NCBI GenBank assembly: GCA_037367405.1
Contig: JAZKJV010008265.1
Location: forward strand, 682,001 to 746,000
Origin: Ottelia alismoides
Lineage: Eukaryota > Streptophyta > Magnoliopsida > Alismatales > Hydrocharitaceae
Length of the DNA stretch: 64,000 nucleotides
Reading direction: 5' to 3'
The notes under the pieces are model-generated. The model was given only the letters and a program-made list of their open reading frames with translations, searched no databases and was not told the origin of the DNA. Below are positions 1 to 11,693 of this stretch, piece after piece. Position 1 is the stretch's first letter; every line of letters begins with the position of its first letter. Position numbers and translations under genes: made by a program.

Positions 1-1331
1 GACATCCATTTATCCACAAACTCAATCGTCAACGACAACAGTTATAAATGGGTTCTCTTCTTCTTCGTCAACGATGGTTGTGCAGAAACCGCCGTCCACT
101 CTTGCACCTCTCGTCTCATGTGGGCTGCACACCACTCACGATTGGTTTTCTATACCAGTTTTGCGCAAGCCACTCATCCCAGTTGTTGCTCAACCGTCTC
201 CCCTCTCACACGTTTGCAGCGGTTGCTGCAGTAGTTGCCTTCCATTTCCACATTCACCCTCCAAACTATAAATATTATTTCTTGTTCATCACTTACGGGG
301 CCCGATCCCTAATCCCCTTAACCTTCCACCCTTGCAGGATCGCCGCAAGCTTGAGCCACACATAAGATAGGTGAGAAGAGGCGGAGCAGGCTGAAAGAGG
401 GCCGAGCCTTGGAGGGCTCCAGCAAGTCATCATCGAGAACTTTGAGTTCTCCAGCACATTGCAGCATCTCCAGTCACAATTCCATCGATTCCAGTCACTG
501 TTGTGTCACTAAGCATCCATCTCAGATCGATGTCGAGCAGGAGCATCATCTACGGTGGGTGATAGCCACCGTACTCGCAAGGTTGGATAGTTCACATGCG
601 TCCATCTCAGATCATTCCCTCTGCAACCGTCACAGATTGGTTCCACTTGGTGATGACATCCATCTTATTTTTATTATTACTTTGGTTTATGATAGAACTA
701 TTTTGTTTGAATGCATTAGAACTTGTTATGATCATGCCACTTTCTGTTTAAAATTTTCAAAAGGTAAATGTGTCATAGTATTGCTTTTATTTTCTCTTGT
801 TGACTTGAGTTGAAACATTAAAAAATATCACTATACTCTTTTTCTACAGGTTGACGATCACCAAAACTTGTATCTTTTCTGTTTGAACTAGTCTGGAGCA
901 GATCATGAGCTAAGCTAAACAGTTCATTTGTTTCTTGATATTACTTGCGATTCAACCAAAAATCGAATTATAGATCATTGTTTGTTGATGGATTAGGTGA
1001 ACTTGTGTGCTTGATTGTCAAATTAAAAACTTTGAAATTGCATAGTGTATAAAAATAAAAAACACAAAAAAGTGTCTTGTCTCTCCATTTGCTTAAATCA
1101 AAACCGGAATCTATTGAAAATCAGAGTAATAGGATAATTAGTTGTGTGCATCGATATTGTGTTGTGAATTGAACATTAAATATTCTCCATGTCCCTGAGG
1201 ATCGACCTTGTGCTCATCATTATACAGTAAATTTGAAATCTATTAATGTTTTAATTGGTTAAATTGTGGTTACAACGACACTAAAATAATTTAATTCCAC
1301 CCTCTAAAACCATTAAGAAACACGTTAGCCA
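1..1331 (+). repeat. Ath-1 5' LTR (3' three quarters; start outside window)
   Basis: Bases 1 to about 165 align with about 31288-31461, the 3' LTR of the same element. From this I infer that roughly 440 bp of LTR are missing upstream and that the full LTR was near 1.77 kb. It ends in CA at 1330-1331, two bases before the primer binding site. Open frames such as 409-813 fall in the R/U5 part and resemble no known protein. Confidence 0.85.
266..273 (+). promoter_or_regulatory. candidate TATA box of Ath-1 LTR
   Basis: TATAAATA follows a C-rich stretch, as is usual for a U3 core promoter. This is a motif match only. The equivalent part of the 3' LTR is lost to the NA-2 insertion and cannot confirm it. 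Confidence 0.4.
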
Positions 1332-1333
1332 TT

Positions 1334-1351
1334 TGGCGTTGTTGTCGGGGA
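1334..1351 (+). other. Ath-1 primer binding site, tRNA-Asp type, degenerate
   Basis: The site reads TGGCGTTGTTGTCGGGGA and starts two bases after the LTR. It differs by three C-to-T type changes from the perfect tRNA-Asp site of Ath-2 at 55411. It would prime minus-strand synthesis from the 3' end of plant tRNA-Asp(GUC). Confidence 0.85.
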
Positions 1352-2554
1352 CACGGCTTGGATTTTTGATTGGTTCAATTTTTCTATGCACATTTGTTGT
1401 TATCACATGTTAGCATCTTGGTCCGGTTGGTTGGCTTGCTTTTTTCGCAGGTGACCGTGCACATTCTGTTACGCGGGATGCTCAGGAGATTCTTCTCTCA
1501 ACTCGAATCTCGAGCCGGTGAGGCGAAGGAGGAGGCAAACACGTGGACGGGGAGCTCATTTATTTCCCATCTAAGAGACTCAACCTTTTTAGTTTAGCAT
1601 TTTTTTGTTTTATATTCCTTTCGGGCCGAGTTGTGGCCTAGAGACTGGACTCTCATTATTGTAATAATTTTACTAGGTTTCTGCATGGCATTAGAATTGC
1701 ATTAGGTTTTATTTCCTTAGTGTGATTTGTTTGTGCTCGGTTTTCAAAAATTAAAAATTTGAAAAAAAATTAAAATCACAAAAGAAAAAGAGTTCTTTAG
1801 AAGTTACCTGCTTGGAGCATTTAGAATAGGTTTACATTTTTGCATTGCATTCTTGCATGTAGATTGCTGGAGAAAGATACACGATTCTAACTTTCTTGCA
1901 TGCATCATTCTCCGTCGTCTTATCCCCTTTGAGAACATTTAAAAAAAAAGAAATTCACCTCACTTGATTTGATTGAATATTACTCAAAGTAATTGGACAT
2001 AGATTTTAAAATCAATTTTATTAATGAAGTGGTCACATAAGGTTAAAATTGATTAATCTCACCTTTGTCTGAATTACTTACTTGTATTTGCACTTGTGGG
2101 ATTGCACACTTGGTTGTTTGTTGCACGATGCACCCTAAGGTCACTAGAGCCAAAATTCCCATCGGTTTGCCTTGTGACTCTCTCAAGGTACATTAGATGA
2201 CCTGAGGGAAGGACGCGTATAAACGTTGGATGCTGAACTTCGTGTTTATGAGACTAAAATTGAAAAGATAAAGCCACAAGTGGCTTCACCAGTGTGCGTA
2301 TCAAGGTGACCCCGCTTTGTGTTTGATTGCATAGAATAGGAGGTGCATGCAAGTTGGAGACGATCTTTCAACGCTTCTCTTGCGTTCCTTTAAATTGAAA
2401 ACCTTTCTTCTCGAGAAGAAGACCCATCTCTTCTCATCCACTTTCTTCTCTTGACATTCCTCCTCTTGCCACATCACCACCTTCTTGACCTCCCTCTTCT
2501 CTAACATCACTTAGGTCATTCTCTTCTATTCCCTTATCTTCTTCATCATCTATC
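1352..2554 (+). other. Ath-1 untranslated leader
   Basis: No supportable coding region. At 1852-1872 lies a 21-nt motif (CTTGCATGTAGA, one variable base, TGCTGGAG) that recurs with one mismatch in the leader of NA-1 at 16009-16029. Both copies are followed about 40 nt later by a CATnCATCATT sequence. The location after the PBS suits a packaging or dimerisation signal, which is an inference. Confidence 0.6.
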
Positions 2555-3137
2555 GTGGCTGAACAAGGTGACATCCCAGACCCTCTAGCGATTATCATGG
2601 CCCAACTTGAAAGAATCATTGATCGCCAAATTCGAATTGAAGCTCAAATGGGCATTGTTGAGGATGAAGAGGAAAACCCCCAACCTATGGGGGAAAGACA
2701 CAATCCTGCCCAACAAATCTTGGTTCTGTGGATTCAGTTGCCCGCAGCGGCACACCAGATCAATATAAAGTCATCTATAGTTTCTCTGCTCCTCAAGTTT
2801 CATGGGGAGAGTGCCGAGGATCCTTACCAACACATTCATGACTTTCTTGCGGTGTGTGACACCATTCATATTGAAATATCCAGACCTTGTGTATCTTAAG
2901 GCATTCCCATTCTCCTTGAAGGACAATGCGAGAAATTGGCTTCAGAGCTACAGGAAACAAATCACCACATGGGATGCATTGAATTCAGCCTTCCTTAAGA
3001 AGTACTTCCTGATAGGAAAAGCAAATGCACTCAGCTATGCCATCTCCTCCTTTTCAATGCGCCAAAATGATTCTTTTCATGAGGCTTAGGATAGGTTTAG
3101 GGAGCTATTGCATAAATGCCCAAACGATGACATGGAT
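2555..3137 (+). pseudogene. Ath-1 gag, first part (broken)
   Basis: This encodes the N-terminal half of an Athila Gag, the capsid-forming structural protein. The frame opens with a GTG at 2555 where an ATG would be expected. The capsid region is recognisable from the FHGESAEDPYQHIHDF segment and, in another frame, YLKAFPFSLKD through LKKYFLIGKANAL, both matching Ath-2 Gag. A frameshift lies near 2860-2880 and an in-frame TAG at 3087-3089. Tek-1 then cuts the gene after 3137, and it resumes at 10559. Confidence 0.85.
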
Positions 3138-5333
3138 TGTCACGACCCGTCTCGCTAACCAGAACGTGTCGCAATAAAGATCTTTCTGTTTCTTTTCTTT
3201 TTCCTCAAAGAACACATGTGGCAATCTCATCAAAAATATCATTGTTGTATATAAAGTTCACATTTCAAAGAAGTATCTTACACAAGTTCTATCTATTACT
3301 ACTCCTTACAAAACAACAGACACTACAAAAAAACAAAAAAAACAAAAGCCACCTCCTGCTAGTGTATAAGCAGTTCTTTTCCCTGCTGGTCGTGATTCTG
3401 TTGATCTGTACATAATTATAATATAAAGGGATGAGTCTAAACCCATTTATGAGCTTAGACCCAGTGAAAGGATCTCAAGCTTTTTACATATAGCTAAAAT
3501 CTGAAATATGAGCATCATGACAAAATTTATGCTGAATACTGTGAAATTGCTTGAAAGAGATATTAAGACAAAAATTACATATAACAGCATGCTAGTTTTG
3601 CAATTGAACGCTGAAATCACTTCAAAAGCAGATAAACTGAAACATAATCATCACTATCAATCTGTTTGTACTAATCAGCACTGTGGCTAATTTATTGACC
3701 CATGAACGCTGAAACAAGGCTAAGTCATACGTGCAGACGGTCCCAAAGACCAAAAACACCCTGCATACGGCCCAAAGCCTATATGTATACAGAATGCAGA
3801 CCCAAAGTCCTCTTGATACCATATCTAATGGTTTGCCATATCTAATGGCGGTTTTAGGATCATATCTAATGACATCACCATATCTAATGACTACTTCATG
3901 ATTTGTATAAAAGAGCTACTGTGGTGCTTATCTTCTGATTCTGATCCTTTTCTTGTCACTAATAAACCGTAAACTTGCTATTTCAAGCTCATACAGCTAA
4001 TTCATGAACATAAAACACGCTTGACATAACATAAATATTCTGACAACTAGAACTTATTAAGAACTTGAAAACCGATCTATAATGCATAGTAACCGTGCAA
4101 AACATAATTCTTCACATAAAAACTCATATCTAAGTAGTGGAACTTATGCTTTCTGTTCCACATGTATTTTATGCTTGAAAACATGTTATCAACATAAAGC
4201 ACTTGAAATGACATTAGAAATACTTTCGAAATACTTGATTTCATATCTGGTATACGGTACTTGAAACTCCTGCGTAAAAGCTCTAGAAAACATGATTTCA
4301 TACTTGTTATCATAAACATGCATAAAAGCTAAAGACTAATGCTTTAAAATAGCGCTTGAGAATCCCTCACCTGATTGTTGTCTAACTTGAGTCGAAAATG
4401 TTTCTTTAGTGAAAACCTCCTCTATAGTCGTCTTAGATTTGAGTACTATGGCTTGATGCGGACAGAACTTCGTTACGACTTTTAAATGCGCTCTTGGTCA
4501 CCGACAGAGCTTCGCCGTACTCCTATCGTGCTCCTCCAGCAACCACGACGGCCTTGGGGCTCTAGGGTGGTGAGAGGGGTGTGGAATGGAGTGAATAGAA
4601 TGGGGAGGTCTTGGGTATATATTGGCCTCCATCCCCTTGCCATGTGTGACATTTGTCAACAAATAAGAGAGGCTTTAAGACATATGTTGCTTCTCTTCCA
4701 TGTATGAAGACACATGTCAAGCACTTGTCATTAATGTACCATGGCACATGGCTTATGCAAGAGATAACTTGTTGCCCAAGCAAGAGGCTAGGCTTATGCA
4801 TGAGATAACTTGTTGCTCAAGCAAGAGGCTAGACCATGACACGTGTTAGTCTTAGAATGATGACACATGTTACTAATGGGTTTTTGACACTTGTCCTGAC
4901 TATATAACAACACGTGTCCCATGGTTTCCTCTCCATGTGTCTTACTTTTGCTAATGACACTTAATTATCACTAATGACGGGTAATCAGTACTAATCGTGC
5001 TTAATTTATCTTAATGATGTGATTATGGTCTAATGAGCATAAATCTATAACATTATGGGCCCAATGCTAGTAGTGGCTTCTACTTCTTATAAGGTACTAC
5101 CAAAATTCTAGATTACTAGATGTGGTACTATGTTTTGATGTGCTACACAATCCAAAGAATGCTTTAAAAGTCATAATTATTCTTGATGGTCTCTGATTTT
5201 TACAAAACAAGTTTCAATAAAATTATTGCATCAAAGCGAATCTATTGACTGTGCCAAACACTATCAATTCAATATTTCCTTGAAATAACACTTGATAACT
5301 TTCAAAAGCATAGTGTACAAAACGCGTATTATA
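3138..5333 (-). repeat. Tek-1 3' LTR
   Basis: It aligns end to end with 8362-10558. On the plus strand it starts TGTCACGACC and ends GCGTATTATA, so one terminal base has mutated relative to TG...CA. In the first 260 bp I count about 18 substitutions between the two LTRs, an old insertion. CATATCTAATG-type units recur four times at about 3830-3895, and a 41-bp tandem duplication lies at 4751-4832. Confidence 0.93.
4751..4832. repeat. 41-bp tandem duplication inside Tek-1 LTR
   Basis: Two adjacent 41-bp units (4751-4791 and 4792-4832) differ at two positions. The same pair is in the other LTR at 9978-10018 and 10019-10059, so the duplication predates this insertion. Confidence 0.85.
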
Positions 5334-5344
5334 ATTCTCCCCTA
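5334..5344 (-). other. Tek-1 polypurine tract
   Basis: On the minus strand AGGGGAGAAT lies directly before the 3' LTR, the expected place for the plus-strand primer. Confidence 0.8.
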
Positions 5345-5364
5345 ATAAATTTCATCCTCGAAAT

Positions 5365-6740
5365 TTAAGTACCTTTGCTAGCTTGAAAATAAGTGGGGAA
5401 TTGAGATCTCATTTCTTCCTCTCGTTCCCATGTGACTTCTTCTATTGCGTGACTCCTCCATAAAACATATAATCTAGAATTTCCACGGGAACCTCCTCGT
5501 ATGACAGATCTTCCTTCAATTGAATATCTTGGGTTTGTATCATATGAGTTGGATCGGGAATAAACTTCCGATGTGTGGAGACATGAAAGACATCATGTAT
5601 CCTTGCTAGTTCAGATGGAAGTCGAAGACGATAGGCCACACTTCCAATTCTCTCTGTGATCTCGTAAGGGCCAATGTATCTTGGGCTTAGTTTCCCTTTC
5701 TTCCCGAATCTGATTAGGCCTTTCCATGGAGATACTTTCAGAAATACATGATCTCCCACTTGAAATTCTAAGTCTCTCCTTCGCTTGTCTGCATAACTTT
5801 TCTGTCTGCTTTGTGCTGCCTTCAAGCATCTCTTGAATTCCTCAACTTTCTCTATTGTGCGTTATTTTAATTTAGGTTGAACCAATTTTCGTTCTCCAAC
5901 CTCACTCCAACAGATAGGTGTTCTACATGGTCTACGATACAAGGCTTCATAAGGTGTCATCCCAATACTAGCATGATAGCTGTTATTGTATGCAAACTCT
6001 ATAAGTGAGAGATGTTCATCCCAGCTTTCTTTAAAACTCAGTGCACAAGATCTAAGCATGTCTTCTAGAGTCTGGATAGTCCATTCTGATTGGCCATCTG
6101 TTTGAGGATGAAAGGTTGTACTAAATGCTAACTTCATTCCCATAGCTTTATGTAAGCTTGGCCATAGCTTAGAAGTAAATCGTGTATCTCTATCAGAATT
6201 AATTGATACAGGAGCCCCATGACGGCTAACTATCTCATTAACAAAGATCTTTCCCAAGCGGTCTAGACTGTATGTCATGTTAATGTCTAAGAAATGTGCA
6301 GACTTAATTAATCTGTATATTATGACACATATTGCATCGTGACCTCGACAGGTCCTTGGAAATCCTGTAACAAAATCCATAGTGATGTGTTCCCATTTCC
6401 ATTCTGGTATTGGAAGTGGCTGTAAAGTCCCCGCAGGTCTCAAATGCTCCGGTTTAGTTTGTTGGCATATAGGACATCTAGAAACATACTCTGCAATCTC
6501 TCTCTTCATGCCAGACCACCAATAGTAGCTCTTAAGTGTTCTATACATCTTAGTACTTCCTGGATGCATAGTATACATGGAGTTATGTGCCTCTTCCAGA
6601 ATCTCAGTCTTTATTTTAGATTTCCTCGGAACACACAATCTTCCTTTAAATAATAAGACCCCTTGACCATCTATTGTATACCCGGCTTCATCTCCTCCCT
6701 TAATCTTCTCAATCATTCTAATGATTTCAGAATCATGAAC
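5365..6740 (-). pseudogene. Tek-1 integrase and truncated chromodomain
   Basis: Integrase joins the element DNA to the target; the chromodomain guides it to chromatin. The zinc-binding HHCC part is visible (HNSMYTMH ... CPICQ). The catalytic core keeps all three acidic residues, in ITMDFVTGF, INSDRDTRF and the E of GQSEWTIQTLEDML. The GPY/F region follows (KLSPRYIGPYEI). The chromodomain then breaks: after EEVPVEIL the next recognisable part is WRSHAIEEVTWEREEEM in another frame, so about 20 residues of its core are missing. The frame ends at a TAA at 5365-5367. Further breaks lie near 5826-5861 and 6717-6740. Confidence 0.9.
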
Positions 6741-7239
6741 TTATGTTTCCTTAATTTTATCATATAATATGGGTCTCACTTGTAAGGATGCTAATAAGGC
6801 TCCAGAGCTATTAATGGTTAACTTTGCCCATAACTCTTTCAACTGTAAATACTTTGCTTTTAAGTGAGATAGCTGACCATTAGACTTTCTACTGAGAGCA
6901 TCAGCTACGACATTAGCTTTCCCCAGGCGATATTCTATGGAACAGTCATAATCTTTGATTAGCTCTAACCATCTTCTTTGCCTTAAATTCAACTCTTTCT
7001 GAGAAAAAAATATATTTCAAACTCTTATGATCCGTAAAGATTCGACAAGTTTCTCCATATAGGTAATGTCTCCAAATCTTTAAGGCAAACACTTTAGCTG
7101 CTAACTCAATGTCATGAGTTGGGTAATTTAACTCATGTTGTTTTAGTCGTCTAGAAGCATAAGAAATTATCTTATAGTTCTGCATTAAGACGCATCCCAG
7201 CCCTTGTCTTGAGGCATCGTTATAGATTACATACTTACC
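6741..7239 (-). pseudogene. Tek-1 RNase H
   Basis: RNase H degrades the RNA strand during reverse transcription. The order [32 protein letters not shown] and [11 protein letters not shown] retains the acidic residues expected for catalysis (D, E, D). A frameshift near 7000 separates this from [21 protein letters not shown] and VVADALSRKS, the usual connection to integrase. A stop codon occurs at its junction with RT. Confidence 0.88.
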
Positions 7240-8157
7240 TTATCCTGAAGGAAGGCTAAGTATAGGTGCTGAGGTGAGGCGACTCTTGAGTTCCTTAAAA
7301 CTCTTCTCGGATTCTTCGTCCCAACTATACTTCACATTCTTCCTAGTTAACCTTGTCAATGGTGCGGCAATTCTAGAGAAGTTTTGTACACGTCTTCGAT
7401 AATACCCTGCTAATCCAAGGAAACTTCGGATTTCTGATGCATTTATCGGTCGTTCCCATCTAAGAACTGCTTCTATCTTTGATGTATCTACTGTTATTCC
7501 CTCTCCAGATATGACATGGCCTAGAATTGCAACTTTCATTAACCAACACTCACATTTGTTAAACTTTGCATATAATCGATGTTCATTCAGAGTTTGCAAC
7601 ACAATTCTCAAGTGTTCTCTATGTTCTTCCTCCATTTTGGAATATACTAGAATATCATTAATAAATACGATTACGAACTTGTCTAGATATGGATTAAAAA
7701 CCCTATTCATCAAGTCCACAAAGGCAACTAGGGCATTTGTCAATCCAAAAGACATTATCAGGAATTCGTAATGTCCATAACGAGTTCTAAAGGCAGTCTT
7801 AGGAACATCTTCGACTTTAATTTTTTTAACTGATGATAGCCAGATCTCAAATCTATCTTTGAAAACACAGATATCTCTTGAAACTGATCAAATAAGTAAT
7901 CAATTATGGGCAGAGGATAGTTATTACGGATAATCACTCTGTTAGGTCTTCTATATTTCATTGGGTCAGTGTCTCCTACAAATGGTTCTGCTCCCAACTT
8001 CTTTACATGTTCAAATGACAACTGGTGCTCAAATTCATGTCTTTTAACAGACTAGGCAATCATGCATCCTAGTGTTCGAGCTATCAAGGTCAACGTGTCA
8101 TATACGTTGTTGTTATCATTCTCTGGACTAGGGCGTTGGGTGGTGCTCTCCTGCCAT
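7240..8157 (-). pseudogene. Tek-1 gag stub fused to reverse transcriptase
   Basis: The reading begins at an ATG (8155-8157) with a Gag-like start that has several stops. It passes through [18 protein letters not shown], a typical chromovirus Gag segment, and then jumps straight into RT ([30 protein letters not shown]). The rest of gag, protease and the RT fingers are absent, so a large internal deletion joined the two. The conserved F-x-D-D box reads FIND, losing the first catalytic aspartate of the pair. A frameshift near 7756 splits the frame. Confidence 0.88.
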
Positions 8158-8344
8158 TATTTCCTCTAAAAAACTTCAATTAGATACTTCATCTACATAA
8201 ATCCTCTAATAACAATTCCAATTATCCTGAAGACTACAATTTCAATTTTCTTCTGAGTTCAAATCAAATTATGATAACTAAATTATCTTCCAAAATTTGC
8301 AGACCAACTCCTAATATTCTTCTTCTCAAGATCCCAAAACCTTT

Positions 8345-8356
8345 GCTCTGATACCA
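8345..8356 (-). other. Tek-1 primer binding site, initiator tRNA-Met type
   Basis: On the minus strand TGGTATCAGAGC lies five bases after the 5' LTR, the classical plant iMet primer site. Confidence 0.92.
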
Positions 8357-8361
8357 CAAGT

Positions 8362-10558
8362 TGTCACGACCCATCCCGCTAACCAGAACGTGCCGCGACA
8401 GAGATCTTTTTGTTTCTTTTCTTTTTCCTCAAAGAACACATGTGGCAATCTCATCAAAAATATCATCGTTGTATTTAAAGTTCGCATTTCAAAGAAGTGT
8501 CTTACACAAGTTCTATCTATTACAACTCCTTACAAAACAACAGACAGTACAAAAAAACAAAAAAAACCAAAAGTCACCTCCTGCTAGTGTATAAGCAGTC
8601 CTTTCCCCTACTGGTCGTGATTCTGTTGATCTGTACATAACTATAATATAAAGGGATGAGTCTAAACCCATTTATGAGCTTAGACCCAGTTAAAGAATCT
8701 CAAGCTTTTTACATATAGCTAAAGTATGAAATATGAGCATCATGACAAAATTTATGTTGAATACTGTGAAATAGCTTGAAAGAGACTTTATGACAGAAAT
8801 TACATATAACAACATGATAGTTTTGCAATTGAACGCTGAAATCACTTCAAAAGCAGATAAACTGAAACATAATCATCATTATCAATCTGTTTGTACTAAT
8901 CACCACTATGGCTAATTTATTGGCTCAAGAACGCTGAAACAAAGCTAAGTCATACGCGCAGACGGTCCCAAAGACCAAAAACACCCTGCATACGGCCCAA
9001 AGCCTATATGTATACAGAATGCAGACCCAAAGTCCTCTTGATATCATATCTAATGGTTAGCCATATCTAATGGCGATTTCAGGGTCATATCTAATGACAT
9101 CACCATATTTAATGGCTAGTTCATGATTTGTATAAAAGAGCTACTGTGGTGCTTATCTTCTGATTCTGATCCTTTTCATGTCACTAATAAACCGTAAACT
9201 TGCTATTTCAAGCTCATAACAGCTAATTCATGAACATAAAACACTCTTGACATAACATACATATTCAGACAACTAGAACTTATTAAGAACTTGAAAACAT
9301 ATCCATAATGCATATTAACCGTGCAAAGCATAATTCTTCACATAAAAACTCATATCTAAGTAGTGGAACTTATGCTTTCTGTTCCACAACGTATTTTATG
9401 CTTGAAAACATGTTACCAACATAAAGAACTTGAAATGACATTGGAAATACTTTCTAAATACTTGATTTCATATCTGGTATACGGTACTTGAAACTCCTAT
9501 GTAAAATCTATAGAAAACATGATTTCATACTTGTTATCATAAACATGCATAAAAGCTAAAGACTAGAGCTTTAAAATAGCGCTTGAGAATCCCTCACCTG
9601 ATTGTTGTCTAACTTGAGTCGAAAATGTTTCTTTAGTGAAAACCTCCTCTATAGTCGTCTTAGATTTGATTACTACAGCTTGATGCGGACAGAACTTGGT
9701 TACAACTTTTAAATGCGCTCTTGGTCACCGATAGAGCTTCGCCGTACTCCTATCGTGCTCGTCCAGCAACCACGACGGCCTTGGGGCTCTAGGGTGGTGA
9801 GAGGGGTGTGGAATGGAGTGAATGGAAAGGGGAGGTCTTGGGTATATATAGGCCTCCATCCCCTTTCCATGTGTGACATTTGTCAACAAATAAGAGAGGC
9901 TTTAAGACATATGTTGCCTCTCTTCCATGTATGAAGACATATGGCAAGCACTTGTCATTAATGTACCATGGCACATGGCTTATGGAAGAGATAACTTGTT
10001 GCCCAAGAAAGAGGCTAGGCTTATGCATGAGATAACTTGTTGCCCAAGCAAGAGGCTACACCATGACACGTGTTAGTCTTAGAATGATGGCACATGTTAC
10101 TAATGGGTTTTTGACACTTGTCCTGACTATATAACGACACGTGTCCCATGATTTCCTCTCCATGTGTCTTACTTTCTAATGACACTTAATTATCACTAAT
10201 GATGGGTAATCAATACTAATCATGCTTAATTTATCTTAATGATGTGATTATGGTCTAATGAGCATAAATCTATAACATTATGGGCCCTATGCTAGTAGTG
10301 GCTTCTACTACTTATAAGATACTACCAAAATTCCAGATTACTAGATGTGGTACTATGTTTTGATGTGCTACACAATCCAAAGAACGCTTTAAAAGTCATA
10401 ATTATTCATGATGGTCTCTGATCTTTACAAAATAAGTTTCAATGAAATTGTTGCATCAAAGCGAATCTATTGACTGTGCCAAACACTATCAATTAAATAT
10501 TTCCTTGATATAACACTTGATAACTTTCAAAAGCATAGTTTACAAAACGCGTATTACA
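8362..10558 (-). repeat. Tek-1 5' LTR
   Basis: Partner of 3138-5333, with intact TG...CA ends (minus strand TGTAATACGC ... GGGTCGTGACA). A TATATATA at 9843-9850 is a possible core promoter on the minus strand; the other LTR has one base changed there. Confidence 0.93.
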
Positions 10559-11693
10559 TGGATAAATGGAAATTGGTCCAGATTTTTTATGAGGGCATGC
10601 ATGAGAATTTTAAGGTTGCGGTGGATAGCACTTGCGAAGGTGGTTTCCTCAGAGACATTTGTGTGAAAACTGTATGGGGAGATGACAGAGACTTCATTGA
10701 ATAAAGCATCCCTTGATCAATATAGTCGCCATATGAAACATGTTGAGCAAATCGAAGATGCCCAAAATTGATCAGAAAGTACGATGATTGACCTCCAACT
10801 CATTGCTCAGAAGTTAGATAACTTGGAAATCGTTACCAAGAAGGTTGATGACATGAGTAGGAATATGACCAAAGAGGTGATACATAATGCTAGTAGGATG
10901 TTTGCCATTCCTACACATTTGGACCAAGTTTAGGAACCAAAGCAGGTATTTTGGGTCACAGAACCTACTCCTAATGTAAATGCGGCTGCCATGGGATCGA
11001 CGGGGACTTCAGGAAGCACAATGTCCCCCACTTACAATCCTTGATGGCGTAACCATCCAAATTTTGCACGGCGAACTTCAAACCCGCAACAACCTCTCCA
11101 GGTCAATCAACACGGTCGGTACATTACTGCACCACCGCAACCACCACCACAAGCACAACCTTTGTACTTGCCATAGGCTCTAGCTTCAACAAGTACACAA
11201 CCAACTTCTCCTTGGAGCAACCAACCACTTTCGAATGACATTGGTGCTCTCATGAAAATGATGCAAGATTTGAAGAATAATATGGAGAAGAATAATCAAG
11301 AGAACGCTAGGCAATTTGCAGATATCCGATCTTATTTCTCTACGCTATCACCACAAGCCCTTCAAAATCCCAATTCTGTAGTGGGCACTTCCCAAGGGAC
11401 CTTATATCACCAACAAAAAGTCCCATGACATTCAAGACCCCTGGTAATTTCAGTAACGAGTCTACGCATGCAGTCTTGACCAGGTGAGGGAAAAATGTGG
11501 TTGACTCATCTCCATCCATGTCTACACCCACATGTCAACCTTGTAATTTTGAGACAAGTGATGAAAAGAAATCTGATTTAGAGAATGACTTTCACCCATT
11601 ATATGGTGTGACCACATCCACCCTACCTCATGTGGTCTCAACTTCTCCCCAATCTACTTTACCCACTGTCATCTCCGTCCCCTTTTCAGAGGC
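10559..11693 (+). pseudogene. Ath-1 gag, second part (broken)
   Basis: It resumes Gag directly after Tek-1: KWKLVQIFYEGMHENFK and AVDSTCEGGF align with Ath-2 Gag at about 59944-60020. Many stops follow, but a Pro/Gln-rich stretch, a WRNHPNFAR segment typical of Athila Gag (near 11043-11069) and NNQENARQFADIRSYFSTLS are recognisable. The last intact frame (11497 on) leads to VISVPFSEA and is then cut by NA-1; the rest continues at 24883. Confidence 0.82.

Larger units (their letters stand above)
3138..10558 (-). mobile_element. Tek-1: internally deleted Tekay/Del-type chromovirus (Ty3/gypsy)
   Basis: On the minus strand: 5' LTR 8362-10558, PBS 8345-8356, a shortened gag-pol 5365-8157, PPT about 5334-5344, 3' LTR 3138-5333. 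A 5-bp target duplication TGGAT sits at 3133-3137 and 10559-10563, so the element is delimited exactly. The internal region is only 3.0 kb because most of gag, all of protease and the start of RT are deleted. Long LTRs, an iMet primer site and a C-terminal chromodomain remnant fit the Tekay/Del clade. Confidence 0.93.

Noticed and set aside
409..813. 134-codon plus-strand ORF in the Ath-1 LTR
   Set aside because: It lies in R/U5 of the LTR, has low-complexity Ser/His content and no recognisable domain; the matching part of the other LTR is lost, so it cannot be confirmed.
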